Source: Achromobacter sp. AONIH1
GTDB lineage: Bacteria; Pseudomonadota; Gammaproteobacteria; Burkholderiales; Burkholderiaceae_B
DNA length: 64,000 bases
Reading direction: 5' to 3'
Assembly (NCBI RefSeq): GCF_002902905.1
Contig: NZ_CP026124.1
Coordinates: forward strand, 2,976,001-3,040,000
Shown here: positions 30,680 to 39,537 of the stretch, one piece after another
How positions within the stretch are numbered: the stretch's first letter is position 1
Layout of the letters: every line of letters starts with the position of its first letter
The notes under the pieces: generated by a model
Database searches by the model: none
Seen by the model: the letters and a program-made list of their open reading frames with translations, nothing else
What the model was told of the DNA's origin: nothing
Made by a program: the position numbers and the translations under genes

Positions 30680-31425
30680 TTCAAGGATTGCCCGTGGTGA
30701 CCGGCCAGCAGTGGGCCGGCGTCGAGTATTTCTGCACCACGCGCGCCGGCGGCGTCGGCGTGGCGCCGCACGACACCTTCAATCTCGGCCGTCGCGCCGA
30801 GGACAATCCCGACACTGTGACCGAGAACCGCCGGCGCCTGCGCGCCGCGCTGCCGGCCGAGCCGCTGTGGCTGCGGCAGGTTCACGGCGCCGATGTCGTC
30901 GACGCCGACGACCCCGCCACGCCGCAGGAGCCGGCCGCCGACGCCAGCGTCACGGCGCGGCCGGGCCGGGTGCTGGCCGTGATGGTGGCCGATTGCCTGC
31001 CGGTGGTGATCGCCGACGACGCCGGCCGCGTGTTGGGCGTGGCCCATGCCGGCTGGCGCGGGCTGTCCGGCGGGGTGCTGGAGCGCACCCTGGCGGCCAT
31101 GCGGGCCAAGGAGCCGGATGCCGGCGGCTGGCGCGCATGGGTCGGGCCGGGTATCGGCCCTGACGCCTTCGAGGTGGGCCGGGATGTGCTGGACGCCTTC
31201 ATGGCCGACGATCCGGCCACGGAATCCTATTTCCGCCCCCGGCCGGGCCTGCCCGGCAAATGGCTGGCCGACCTGTCCGGACTGGCCGAGTTCCGCCTGC
31301 GGCGCGCGGGCGTCGGGGACGTGACGCTGAGCCGCCTGTGCACGGTTGCGGACGGCGGGCGCTTCTTTTCGTACCGGCGCGACGGGATAACCGGGCGGAT
31401 GGCGCTGCTGGCCTGGCTGTCCTAG
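30667..31425 (+). CDS. pgeF: peptidoglycan editing factor / laccase-domain purine nucleoside phosphorylase (YfiH family)
   Basis: A 252-residue YfiH/DUF152 protein. Characteristic motifs are TRAGGVGVAPHDTFNLG, LRQVHGADVV, VMVADCLPVVI (zinc-binding Cys), GVAHAGWRGL (zinc-binding His) and GPGIGPDAFEVG. In E. coli the product removes misincorporated amino acids from peptidoglycan precursors; homologues also act on purine nucleosides. The ATG at 30667 (MERVIQGLPV) lies inside the rluD 3' end, a translational-coupling arrangement common for rluD-yfiH pairs. Confidence 0.9.
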   Translation: MERVIQGLPVVTGQQWAGVEYFCTTRAGGVGVAPHDTFNLGRRAEDNPDTVTENRRRLRAALPAEPLWLRQVHGADVVDADDPATPQEPAADASVTARPGRVLAVMVADCLPVVIADDAGRVLGVAHAGWRGLSGGVLERTLAAMRAKEPDAGGWRAWVGPGIGPDAFEVGRDVLDAFMADDPATESYFRPRPGLPGKWLADLSGLAEFRLRRAGVGDVTLSRLCTVADGGRFFSYRRDGITGRMALLAWLS

Positions 31426-31500
31426 GTCAAGTCTGATGTAGCGCAAAGCGCGGCCGGCGGGCCTTTGCTACCCTGGCGGGCCTCTCCTTGTATTCCCGCA

Positions 31501-31529
31501 TTGACAGTCCCGGACCCCGCATGCAACAT
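31501..31529 (+). promoter_or_regulatory. possible phaC promoter
   Basis: A perfect -35 hexamer TTGACA (31501-31506) is followed after 17 bases by a poor -10 (CAACAT). It lies 33 bases before the phaC start. Only the -35 box is convincing. Confidence 0.3.
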
Positions 31530-31561
31530 CAATCGCGCAGTGTCGATAACAAGGTGTCGAA

Positions 31562-33196
31562 GTGAACGCCAATCTCTCCGCAGGACCCATTCCGGTGAGC
31601 GTGGCACCGGACGTTCTGGCCGACATTCAGGCCGAGTTTTCCCGCGAATGGCAGCGCCTGTGCGATGACGCCCGGCAAGGCGCGCTGCCGCCGCCGTCCG
31701 ACCGGCGCTTCGCGGGTCCGGCCTGGGCCGCCCAAGGCTCGCACCTGCTGATGGCGCATGCCTACCTGCTGTCGGCCCGCGCCATGTCGCGCCTGGTCGA
31801 TGCGGCGCAGGTCAGCGAACCGCTGCGCGAGCGCCTGCGCTTTTCCGTCATGCAATGGGTCGACGCGCTGTCGCCGTCCAACTTCCTGGCGCTCAATCCC
31901 GATGCGCAGCAGTCCATCGTGGAAAGCGCCGGCCGCGCGCTGACCGAAGGCGTGGCCAACCTGCTGGGCGACGTCAAGAAAGGGCGCATCACCCAGACCG
32001 ACGAATCGCAGTTCGAGATCGGCCGCAACGTGGCCGTGACGCCGGGCGAAGTGGTGTTCGAGAACCGGCTGATCCAGCTGATCCAGTACGCCCCCCTGAC
32101 CGCGACCGTGCACGAGCGTCCGCTGGTGATCGTGCCGCCAAACATCAACAAGTTCTACATCCTGGATCTGCAGCCCGAGAATTCCTTCGTCCGGCACGCG
32201 GTGGAGCAGGGCTATACGGTGTTCCTGGTTTCCTGGCGCAACCCGGTGTCCAGCGACACCGACGGCATCGATCGCGCCACCTGGTCCGACTACCTGGACG
32301 ACGCGGTGCTGCAAGCGCTGCGCGTGGCCAGCGACATCACCAAGCAGCCCAAGGTCAACGCCCTGGGCTTCTGCGTGGGCGGCACGATGCTGGCTTCCGC
32401 GCTGGCCCTGGCCGAGGCGCGCGGCGAGCACCCGGTGGCCTCGCTCACGCTGCTGACCACGCTGCTCGATTTCCACGATACCGGCGTGCTCAAGGTCTTC
32501 GTCGACGAGGCGCACGCGCTGCTGCGCGACCACCAGTTCGGCAGCGGCGGACTGATGCCGGGCCGCGACCTGGCCACCACGTTCTCGTTCCTGCGGCCCA
32601 ACGAGCTGGTCTGGAACTACGTGGTGGGCAACTATCTCAAGGGCCAGAAGCCGCCGGCGTTCGACCTGCTCTTCTGGAACGGCGACAGCACCAACCTGCC
32701 CGGGCCGTTCTTTTCCTGGTACTTCCGCAACACCTACCTGGAAAACAATCTCAAGGTGCCGGGCCGGGCGCAGGCCGCGGGCCTGCCGCTGGACCTGACG
32801 CGGCTGACCATGCCGGCCTACATATTCGGTTCGCGCGAGGACCATATCGTGCCCTGGACGGCGGCCTACGCGTCCACGCAGCTGCTGCGCGGACCGCAGC
32901 GCTTCGTGCTGGGCGCGTCGGGACACATCGCCGGCGTGGTCAATCCGCCCGCGAAGAAGCGCCGCAGCTACTGGGTCATGGAGCGCGATGGCGGGCCGGG
33001 CAACCCCTTGCCCGGCGATCCCAACGCCTGGCTGGCGCAGACCGTCGAGCAGCCGGGCAGCTGGTGGCCGGACTGGAGCGCCTGGCTGGCCGGCCATTCG
33101 GGCAAGCAGGTCAAGGCGCGCGTCAAATTGGGCAATGCCAGCCATCGGCCGATCGAGCCGGCGCCTGGCAGGTACGTGAAGGTCCGGGCCGCCTGA
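31562..33196 (+). CDS. phaC: class I poly(3-hydroxybutyrate) synthase
   Basis: Polymerises (R)-3-hydroxyacyl-CoA to polyhydroxyalkanoate at the granule surface. The 544-residue protein has the N-terminal domain typical of class I and an alpha/beta-hydrolase catalytic domain. The lipase-like box is GFCVGG with nucleophile C271. The other catalytic residues are D427 (SREDHIVPW) and H455 (GASGHIAG). It starts with GTG at 31562, seven bases after AAGG. It is followed by phaB (80-base gap) and phaR. No beta-ketothiolase gene (phaA) lies between, so acetoacetyl-CoA must come from a thiolase encoded elsewhere. Confidence 0.95.
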   Translation: MNANLSAGPIPVSVAPDVLADIQAEFSREWQRLCDDARQGALPPPSDRRFAGPAWAAQGSHLLMAHAYLLSARAMSRLVDAAQVSEPLRERLRFSVMQWVDALSPSNFLALNPDAQQSIVESAGRALTEGVANLLGDVKKGRITQTDESQFEIGRNVAVTPGEVVFENRLIQLIQYAPLTATVHERPLVIVPPNINKFYILDLQPENSFVRHAVEQGYTVFLVSWRNPVSSDTDGIDRATWSDYLDDAVLQALRVASDITKQPKVNALGFCVGGTMLASALALAEARGEHPVASLTLLTTLLDFHDTGVLKVFVDEAHALLRDHQFGSGGLMPGRDLATTFSFLRPNELVWNYVVGNYLKGQKPPAFDLLFWNGDSTNLPGPFFSWYFRNTYLENNLKVPGRAQAAGLPLDLTRLTMPAYIFGSREDHIVPWTAAYASTQLLRGPQRFVLGASGHIAGVVNPPAKKRRSYWVMERDGGPGNPLPGDPNAWLAQTVEQPGSWWPDWSAWLAGHSGKQVKARVKLGNASHRPIEPAPGRYVKVRAA

Positions 33197-33276
33197 GGCC
33201 GCGTTCGCGGCTGGTCCGGAGCAGATGAGCAAAAGCAGTCAATCAAACGAATCGTCCGTCGCACACAGGAGGAAGT

Positions 33277-34014
33277 ATGAGCGGGAAACTGGCTTACGTA
33301 ACAGGCGGGATGGGCGGAATCGGCACCTCTATTTGCCAGCGCTTGGCCAAGGAAGGCTTTCGCGTCGTGGCGGGTTGCGGCCCCAGCCGGAATTACCAGC
33401 AATGGCTGGATGAACAGGCCGCGCAAGGCTATACGTTCCATGCCTCGGTGGGCAACGTCTCCGATTGGGACTCCACCGTGAAGGCGTTCGAGAAGGTCAC
33501 GGCCGAACTCGGCCAGGTGGACGTGCTGGTCAACAATGCGGGCATCACCCGCGACGGCCTGTTCCGCAAGATGAGCGCGGACGACTGGCGCACGGTGATC
33601 GACACCAACCTCAACAGCCTGTTCAACGTGACCAAGCAGGTCATCGACGGCATGGTCGAGAAGCAGTGGGGTCGCATCATCAACATCAGCTCGGTGAATG
33701 GCCAGAAGGGCCAGTTCGGCCAGACCAATTACTCCACGGCCAAGGCCGGCATCCATGGCTTCACGATGGCGCTGGCGCAGGAAGTCGCCAGCAAGGGCGT
33801 GACGGTCAACACGATCTCGCCGGGCTATATCGGCACGGACATGGTCCGCGCGATCCGCCCCGACGTGCTGGAGAAGATCGTCGCCACCATCCCGGTGCGC
33901 CGCCTGGGCACGCCGGAGGAAATCGCGTCGATCACGGCGTGGCTGGCGTCGGATGAATCCGGCTTTTCGACGGGCGCGGACTTCTCGCTCAACGGCGGCC
34001 TGCACATGGGCTGA
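33277..34014 (+). CDS. phaB: acetoacetyl-CoA reductase
   Basis: An NADPH-dependent short-chain dehydrogenase giving (R)-3-hydroxybutyryl-CoA for PhaC. At 245 residues it has the cofactor motif VTGGMGGIGTSIC, NNAGITRDG, a catalytic serine in NISSVNGQKG, Y152 and K156 in NYSTAKAG, and the PhaB-type end STGADFSLNGGLHMG. A very strong ribosome binding site, AGGAGGAA, lies four bases before the ATG. Placement between phaC and phaR confirms the pathway role. Confidence 0.95.
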   Translation: MSGKLAYVTGGMGGIGTSICQRLAKEGFRVVAGCGPSRNYQQWLDEQAAQGYTFHASVGNVSDWDSTVKAFEKVTAELGQVDVLVNNAGITRDGLFRKMSADDWRTVIDTNLNSLFNVTKQVIDGMVEKQWGRIINISSVNGQKGQFGQTNYSTAKAGIHGFTMALAQEVASKGVTVNTISPGYIGTDMVRAIRPDVLEKIVATIPVRRLGTPEEIASITAWLASDESGFSTGADFSLNGGLHMG

Positions 34015-34132
34015 CGCATGTGGGGCCGCCGGTTGGCGGCCCTGGCGCCGGGCGGCTTCGGGGAGAAGGCCGCCCGGCATTACACTTGACTTATCCAAAG
34101 CCTGAGAGATCGCCCGATCCGGGGACAAACAC

Positions 34133-34696
34133 ATGACGCAAGCACAAACCGGCGCCAGCCTGCGCCTGATTAAAAAATATCCCAACCGTCGTCTGTACGA
34201 CACCCGGACCAGCACCTACATCACCTTGGCCGATGTCAAGCAACTGGTTCTGGCCAACGAGGAGTTCCAGGTCGTCGACGCCAAGAGTTCCGAAGACCTG
34301 ACCCGCAGCATCCTGCTTCAGATCATCCTGGAAGAAGAGAGCGGCGGCATGCCCATGTTCTCGTCGAACATGCTGTCGCAGATCATCCGCTTCTATGGTC
34401 ACGCCATGCAGGGCATCATGGGCTCTTACCTGGAGAAGAATATCCAGGCCTTCATGGAAATCCAGCAGCGCATGGCCGAGCAGTCCAAGGGCCTGTATGG
34501 CAGCCAGTTCGGCCCGGAGGCCTGGACGCAGTTCATGAACGTGCAGACGCCCATGCTGCAGAACATGATGAACAACTACATCGACCAGAGCAAGAACCTG
34601 TTCGTGCAGATGCAGGACCAGATGCAGGACCAGACCCGCGCCATGTTCTCGACCTTCCCGTTCACGCCGGGCGGGAACCCGGGCGGACGCAAGTAG
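34133..34696 (+). CDS. phaR: polyhydroxyalkanoate synthesis repressor
   Basis: A 187-residue PhaR. The N-terminal PHB_acc_N DNA-binding domain is clear (LIKKYPNRRLYDTRTSTYIT, residues about 12-31). It is followed by the accumulation-regulator region (ILLQIILEEESGGMPMFSS) and a Met/Gln-rich C-terminal helix (VQMQDQMQDQTRAMF). PhaR binds granules when polymer is present and represses phasin and other pha genes when free. It closes the phaC-phaB-phaR cluster and is followed by a strong terminator. Confidence 0.94.
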   Translation: MTQAQTGASLRLIKKYPNRRLYDTRTSTYITLADVKQLVLANEEFQVVDAKSSEDLTRSILLQIILEEESGGMPMFSSNMLSQIIRFYGHAMQGIMGSYLEKNIQAFMEIQQRMAEQSKGLYGSQFGPEAWTQFMNVQTPMLQNMMNNYIDQSKNLFVQMQDQMQDQTRAMFSTFPFTPGGNPGGRK

Positions 34697-34735
34697 GCAG
34701 GCAAGGCCGGCCGCCGTCGCGGCGGTCCGGGAACG

Positions 34736-34762
34736 AAGCCGGCGCGGTGCGCCGGCTTTTTT
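34736..34762 (+). terminator. terminator after phaR
   Basis: A perfect ten-base stem AAGCCGGCGC / GCGCCGGCTT with loop GGT and a six-T tract. Confidence 0.88.
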
Positions 34763-34850
34763 GCGGGCTTGATCCGGCGCAATCGTCCGCCTGTTTCCGG
34801 CGGTTCCGGTTCAGGGAGATGTCAGATTCTTTGGTTACATTAATGAAAAC

Positions 34851-34875
34851 GGTTCTTGTTTATGTTTTAAGAACC
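34851..34875. promoter_or_regulatory. inverted repeat before ftrA
   Basis: GGTTCTT (34851-34857) and AAGAACC (34869-34875) form a perfect dyad with an 11-base AT-rich spacer, 32 bases before the ftrA start. It could be an operator or a leader hairpin. No Fur consensus is visible beside it. Role inferred. Confidence 0.4.
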
Positions 34876-34907
34876 ATCGTTTCATCCATGTATCGAGGAA
34901 TATGCAC

Positions 34908-35444
34908 ATGATCAAGAAAGCCTTGGCGCTGGCCATTGTCGGTTTGAGCGTGTCTGCCGCGCAGGCGGCCGAATACCCCATCGGCAAGCCGGTACAGAAG
35001 GGCGGCATGGAAATCGGCGCGGTGTACCTGCAGCCGATCGAAATGGACCCTCCCGGCATGATGCGTCCGGCCAAGGATTCCGACGTGCACCTCGAAGCCG
35101 ACATCCACGCCACCGCGGACAACAAGACCGGCTTTCCGGAAGGCGAGTGGGTGCCCTACCTGGTCGTGAACTACGAGATCCAGAAGGTCGGCAGCCAGAA
35201 CGTGCAGAAGGGCACCTTCATGCCCATGGTCGCCAACGACGGCCCGCACTACGGCGAGAACATCAAGCTCGAAGGCCCGGGCAAGTACAAGCTGAAGTAC
35301 TCGATCCTGCCGCCGACCGCCAACAAGATGAATCACTTCGGCCGCCATGTCGACAAGGAAACGGGCGTGGGCCCGTGGTTCGAGCCGATCGACCTGGAAT
35401 ATGAATTCGTCTACGCCGGCACCGGCAAGAAGGGCGGCTACTGA
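34908..35444 (+). CDS. ftrA: periplasmic iron-binding protein FtrA (P19/Tp34 family)
   Basis: The first component of the FtrABCD ferrous-iron uptake system known from Bordetella. The 178-residue precursor has a Sec signal cleaved after AAQA and a P19/Tp34 beta-sandwich with likely metal ligands in GAVYLQPIEM, MMRP, HLEADIHA and HYGENI. Homologues (Campylobacter P19, E. coli FetP) bind copper and iron and assist an Ftr1 permease. I chose the ATG at 34908 because GAGGAA at 34895-34900 is seven bases away; the ATG at 34902 would be too close. ftrB starts two bases after this stop. Confidence 0.93.
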   Translation: MIKKALALAIVGLSVSAAQAAEYPIGKPVQKGGMEIGAVYLQPIEMDPPGMMRPAKDSDVHLEADIHATADNKTGFPEGEWVPYLVVNYEIQKVGSQNVQKGTFMPMVANDGPHYGENIKLEGPGKYKLKYSILPPTANKMNHFGRHVDKETGVGPWFEPIDLEYEFVYAGTGKKGGY

Positions 35445-35446
35445 TC

Positions 35447-35785
35447 GTGCGTCGCCTGCTCAGCGTCATCGCGGCGGCCCTGATCGGCGCCGCCGCGCCG
35501 GCGGCGGCCGACGAGCTGCCCACGTTCACCTTGACCTTCAAGCCGAACGGCACGTTCGAGCCCGCCACGCTGGAAGTTCCGGCGGGGCGCTTCAAGATCG
35601 AACTCATCAACGAGAGCAACGAGCCGGTGGAATTCGAGAGCATCCCGCTGCGCAAGGAAAAAGTGCTGGGCCCGGGCGTGAAATCCTTCGTGGTGATCAC
35701 GATCTCCCGTCCCGGCGAGTATCCGTTTTTCGATGACTTTCACCAGAACGTGAAAGGCACCTTGGTGGTCAAGCCCAAGGAATAG
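35447..35785 (+). CDS. ftrB: cupredoxin-like protein FtrB
   Basis: A 112-residue exported cupredoxin-domain protein. A signal peptide (LLSVIAAALIGAAAPAAA) precedes a single Greek-key domain (FTLTFKPNGTFEPATLEVPA; GEYPFFDDFHQNVKGTLVVK). In the Ftr system it is proposed to oxidise Fe(II) to Fe(III) before transport. The usual copper-binding Cys of blue copper proteins is absent; FFDDFH occupies the metal-site loop. It begins with GTG two bases after ftrA, so it is translationally coupled to it. Confidence 0.88.
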   Translation: MRRLLSVIAAALIGAAAPAAADELPTFTLTFKPNGTFEPATLEVPAGRFKIELINESNEPVEFESIPLRKEKVLGPGVKSFVVITISRPGEYPFFDDFHQNVKGTLVVKPKE

Positions 35786-35799
35786 GTCGGTAGCAAGAC

Positions 35800-36651
35800 A
35801 TGGAACAGGTCCTCTTTATCGTCTGGCGCGAAAGCGTCGAAGCCCTGCTGGTGGTGGGCATCCTGTACACCTGGCTGCGCGCCGCGCCGCAAGGCAAGCG
35901 CGGCCTGGCCTACCTGTGGGGCGGCGTCGCCGCCGGCGCGGCGTTGGCCGTGGCGCTGGCGCTGGTGCTGCTGGGCATCTCGTCCTGGCTCAGCGACGAG
36001 GGCCAGGAATGGTTCCAGGGCATCATGTCGCTGGCCGCCTGCGCGCTGGTGGTGCAGATGGTCATCTGGATGAAGAAGCACGGCCGCACGCTCAAGAGCG
36101 AGCTTGAAGGCGGCGCGCGCACCTCGGTGGCCAATGACAACTGGTGGGGCCTGTTCCTGCTGGTGGCGATCGCCGTGGCCCGCGAGGGCAGCGAGACCGT
36201 GGTCTTCCTGTACGGCACCGTGTCGGCGGGCGAGGGCGGCGGCGACATGATCAAGCTGGCCCTGGCCGGCGTGGGCGGTTTCATCGCCGCGCTGCTGACC
36301 TTCTGGCTGCTGCAGCTGGGCGGCAAGCTGATCACCTGGCGCCGCTTTTTCCGCGTCACCGAGATCCTGTTGCTGCTGCTGGCCGGCGCCCTGCTGGTCG
36401 GCGGGCTCGACCGGCTGATCTCGCTGGACGTGGTCCCGGCCATCGTCGATCCGGTCTGGGACACCTCGGCGCTGTTGAGCGACAGCACCGGCCTGGGCAA
36501 GATCCTGGCGGATTTCGCCGGCTACCGCGCCATGCCGGCCCTGATCTCGGTGCTTGTCTGGGTGGCGTACTGGATCCTGGTCTGGGCGCTGTTGCGCTGG
36601 GCCGGCGCCAAGCCCGCCCCGGCGCCGTCGGCGGCTCGCAGCGCGTCCTGA
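35800..36651 (+). CDS. ftrC: high-affinity iron permease FtrC (Ftr1/EfeU type)
   Basis: The inner-membrane ferric permease of the Ftr system, 283 residues with seven hydrophobic segments. Both REXXE iron-relay motifs are present: R10-E14 (WRESVEALLV) and R128-E132 (AREGSETVVF). It follows ftrB by 14 bases and precedes ftrD by 41, so the four genes form one operon. Confidence 0.94.
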   Translation: MEQVLFIVWRESVEALLVVGILYTWLRAAPQGKRGLAYLWGGVAAGAALAVALALVLLGISSWLSDEGQEWFQGIMSLAACALVVQMVIWMKKHGRTLKSELEGGARTSVANDNWWGLFLLVAIAVAREGSETVVFLYGTVSAGEGGGDMIKLALAGVGGFIAALLTFWLLQLGGKLITWRRFFRVTEILLLLLAGALLVGGLDRLISLDVVPAIVDPVWDTSALLSDSTGLGKILADFAGYRAMPALISVLVWVAYWILVWALLRWAGAKPAPAPSAARSAS

Positions 36652-36692
36652 TCCGGCACGTCGGCGGATGACAGACACATGAAGGTTTAGAT

Positions 36693-38090
36693 ATGGCCGC
36701 AGCACTCGGGAGGGCGACCTCCCGTATCGCCGATTTTCTCCGTGACCATGCCCCCCTGTTGCGCAAGCTGCAGTGGGGCATTGTCGCGATATACGCTTTC
36801 CTGCTGATCGTGCCGGCGGTGCTGCCGCTGCCGGACAATTCGGCCTCGGTCGTCAATAACCTGACCATCGTCGCGCAGTTCGCGTTCTGGGGCGTGTGGT
36901 GGCCGTTCGTGCTGGTGTCCATGCCCATCCTCGGGCGCGCCTGGTGCGGCTGGCTCTGTCCGGAAGGCATGCTGACCGAATGGGCCAGCGAGCGCGGGCG
37001 CGGCAAGGCCATCCCGAAGTGGATGCGCTGGGGCGGCTGGCCCTTCGTCGCCTTCGCGCTCACCACGGTCTATGGCCAGCTGGTCAGCGTCTACCAATAC
37101 CCGCTGGCGGTGCTGGCGGTGCTGGGCGGGTCCACCGTGGCCGCCATGATCGTGGGCTATCTGTACGGTCGCAACAAGCGCGTCTGGTGCAAGTACCTGT
37201 GCCCGGTCAACGGCGTATTCAACCTGCTGGCCAAGCTCGCGCCCTGGCACTTCAAGGTCGACGAAGAAAAGTGGCGTCATCCGGTGATCCGCATCGAGCC
37301 CATCAACTGTGCGCCGCTCGTGCCCCTGCGCCACATGAAGGGCGCGGGCGACTGCCATGTCTGTGGCCGCTGCAGCGGCTACCGCGGCGCCATTGCGCTG
37401 ACGCCGCGCTCGCCGGAAGCCGAGATCGTCCACGTCACCGAAGGCGAACCCTGGCAGACCGCGTTGCTGTGCTTCGGTCTGATGGGCATCGCCATCGGCG
37501 CCTTCCTGTGGAGCGCCAGCCCCTGGTATGTGAGCGCCAAGCAATGGGCCGCGACCTGGCTGGTCGAGCACGACATCATGTGGCCGCTGCTGGACAATGC
37601 GCCCTGGTTCATCCTCACGCACTATCCCGAGGTCAACGACAGCTTTTCCTGGCTGGACGGCGCCGGCATCCTGATGTTCGTGGTCGGCGCCACGATCTGC
37701 GTCGGCGGCGCGGCCTATCTGTCGCTGTGGATCGCCGATCGCATCGCGCCGGCGCCGGCCGTGCCCGGCGCGGCCGCCACGCGCTGGGGCCGGCCCGGCC
37801 TGCACAAGCTGGCGCAGGCCTTGATTCCGTCCGCCGGCATCGGCGTGTTCCTGGGCCTGTCGGCCACCACGGTCAACCTGCTCAAGCATGAAGGCGTGCA
37901 GGCGGGCTGGGCCGCGCCGGTGCGCTTCACGCTGCTGACGCTGGCGGTGCTGTGGACGCTGCGTCTGTTCGCGCGGCTGTTGGCCGCAAGGCCCGGCGGC
38001 GTGCCGCGCAAAGTATTGGCGTGGCTGGTGCTGGCGGCTGGCCTGGCGCCGTTCTGCTGGTCCTGGGTGCTGTTCTTCGCCATCTGGTGA
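36693..38090 (+). CDS. ftrD: membrane polyferredoxin FtrD
   Basis: A 465-residue membrane protein of the NapH/CcoG-like polyferredoxin type, thought to take electrons from the cupredoxin during iron uptake. Cysteine pairs C85/C89 (WCGWLCPEG) and C166/C170 (WCKYLCPVNG) are typical of this family. C221, C224 and C227 (DCHVCGRCSG) form the ferredoxin-like part. About ten membrane helices surround them. It is last in ftrABCD. Confidence 0.93.
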   Translation: MAAALGRATSRIADFLRDHAPLLRKLQWGIVAIYAFLLIVPAVLPLPDNSASVVNNLTIVAQFAFWGVWWPFVLVSMPILGRAWCGWLCPEGMLTEWASERGRGKAIPKWMRWGGWPFVAFALTTVYGQLVSVYQYPLAVLAVLGGSTVAAMIVGYLYGRNKRVWCKYLCPVNGVFNLLAKLAPWHFKVDEEKWRHPVIRIEPINCAPLVPLRHMKGAGDCHVCGRCSGYRGAIALTPRSPEAEIVHVTEGEPWQTALLCFGLMGIAIGAFLWSASPWYVSAKQWAATWLVEHDIMWPLLDNAPWFILTHYPEVNDSFSWLDGAGILMFVVGATICVGGAAYLSLWIADRIAPAPAVPGAAATRWGRPGLHKLAQALIPSAGIGVFLGLSATTVNLLKHEGVQAGWAAPVRFTLLTLAVLWTLRLFARLLAARPGGVPRKVLAWLVLAAGLAPFCWSWVLFFAIW

Positions 38091-38181
38091 ACCAGGCGGC
38101 GAAGGCGGCGGCGCTTTGAGATAAAGTGTTGGGCCCGGCCGTGTCCGCGGCCCAACCCAGAGACTCTCGCGCCCGCTCGCC

Positions 38182-39060
38182 ATGACCGATTACGTCTTCC
38201 GCCTGCTCAACGTCTTCGCCACCAACGACTCCGCCTTCAGCGGCAACCAGCTCTGTGTGTTCGAGGACGCGCGCGGCCTGGACGACGCCGTCATGCTGCA
38301 GCTGGCCGCGCAGTTCAATCTGTCCGAAACCACCTTCATCCTGCCGTCCGAGCAGGCGGATGCGCGCGTGCGCATCTTCACGCCCGGCTACGAAATGAAG
38401 TTCGCCGGCCACCCCACGCTGGGCACCGCGCAGGTGGTGCGCGACCTGCTGAAGACCGGGGATGCGCTGACCCTGGAGTTCAAGGCGGGCGTGGTGCCGG
38501 TGACGGCGAAGGGCGATGCCTGGACCTTCACCGCGCCTTGCCCGAACGGCGTCGGCACCGCCGCGCCGGCGCTGGGCCGCGCCGAGATCGCCAGCCTGGT
38601 CGGCCTGAACGAGGATGACCTGCTGGGCGATCCCATCTGGATCGATACCGGCGCGGACCAGCTGCTGGTGCCGCTGCGCAGCGTGGACGCGGTGCGTCGC
38701 GCGCTGCCGGACAGCTCGCAACTGGACCGCTGGCAGGAAAGCAGCCTGGGACGCAAGACCACGTATCTGTTCGCTTTCGACGAAGGCGCGGTCGAAGCCG
38801 GCCGGCAGGTGGTCGAGGCGCGCTATTTCTTCGCCAAGGCCGGCGGCGGCGTGGACGAGGACGCGGCCACCGGCTCGGCCTGCGCCAACCTGGGGGGCTG
38901 GCTGCAGGCGCAGGGCCGCGCCTTGCCGGCCAGTCTCGTGGTGCGCCAGGGCGCGCAGATCGGCCGGCCCAGCCGTCTGCTGCTGGATGTGTCGGCCGAC
39001 GGCCGCATCCAGGTGGGCGGCCGCGCGCTCGATATCGGGCGCGGCGTCATCACGCTCTGA
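38182..39060 (+). CDS. PhzF family protein (isomerase/epimerase fold)
   Basis: A 292-residue PhzF/YddE-type protein with the diaminopimelate-epimerase fold. It shows AFSGNQLCVFED near the N terminus, the catalytic-type glutamate E49 in LSETTFI, FAGHPTLGTA, and DEDAATGSACANLGGW. Family members isomerise small metabolites; only PhzF of phenazine synthesis is well characterised and no phenazine genes are here. The substrate is unknown. It starts 91 bases after ftrD and is probably a separate unit. Confidence 0.87.
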   Translation: MTDYVFRLLNVFATNDSAFSGNQLCVFEDARGLDDAVMLQLAAQFNLSETTFILPSEQADARVRIFTPGYEMKFAGHPTLGTAQVVRDLLKTGDALTLEFKAGVVPVTAKGDAWTFTAPCPNGVGTAAPALGRAEIASLVGLNEDDLLGDPIWIDTGADQLLVPLRSVDAVRRALPDSSQLDRWQESSLGRKTTYLFAFDEGAVEAGRQVVEARYFFAKAGGGVDEDAATGSACANLGGWLQAQGRALPASLVVRQGAQIGRPSRLLLDVSADGRIQVGGRALDIGRGVITL

Positions 39061-39072
39061 CATCGGTCGCGC

Positions 39073-39105
39073 AAAAAAAAAGCGCCCGTGCCGTGGCACG
39101 GGCGC
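39073..39105 (-). terminator. terminator of the CsbD-DUF1328-BON genes
   Basis: A ten-base stem GCGCCCGTGC / GCACGGGCGC with loop CGTG (39082-39105). The nine A at 39073-39081 give a U tract on the minus strand. Confidence 0.8.
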
Positions 39106-39127
39106 CTTCAGGCGCATGAGATCCGGC

Positions 39128-39469
39128 CTACTTCTTGTTCTTGGCGGGATCCACCTTGATGTTGTTCATCACCTGCTTGACGCCTTCGATGCCGCGGGTG
39201 ACCTTGGCGGCGTGGTCGGCTTCGGCGGCGGTGCCTACCGTGCCGGTCAGCGTGGCGACGCCGTTGTTGGTTTCAACCGCGATGTCCAACGCGCTGAGCT
39301 GCTTGTCGGCCACGAAGGCGGCCTTGACCTTGGTGGTCACGGTCGCGTCGGACGCGTACTCGCCCACGGACTGCTTGGGCTTGTTGTCGGCGTCGGCGGC
39401 GTAAGCCATGGAAGTGAAGACGGCGCCCGTGCCCAGTGCGGCGGCGGCGATCAGCTTGCGGATTTCCAT
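39128..39469 (-). CDS. periplasmic BON-domain protein (OsmY type)
   Basis: A 113-residue exported protein with a signal peptide (LIAAAALGTGAVFTSMAYAA) and one BON domain (VTTKVKAAFVADKQLSALDI; VATLTGTVGTAAEADHAAKV; VKQVMNNIKV). BON domains bind membranes or lipids, and OsmY-type proteins are induced by osmotic and general stress. It lies last in a three-gene minus-strand set with DUF1328 and CsbD genes, both also stress-linked. Confidence 0.88.
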   Translation of the reverse strand: MEIRKLIAAAALGTGAVFTSMAYAADADNKPKQSVGEYASDATVTTKVKAAFVADKQLSALDIAVETNNGVATLTGTVGTAAEADHAAKVTRGIEGVKQVMNNIKVDPAKNKK

Positions 39470-39537
39470 AGATAGTGCTCCTGGTTGGTTAGAATTCGGC
39501 GCGTCGTGGACGCGATGGCTGTGACGGCTTGTCGCCG

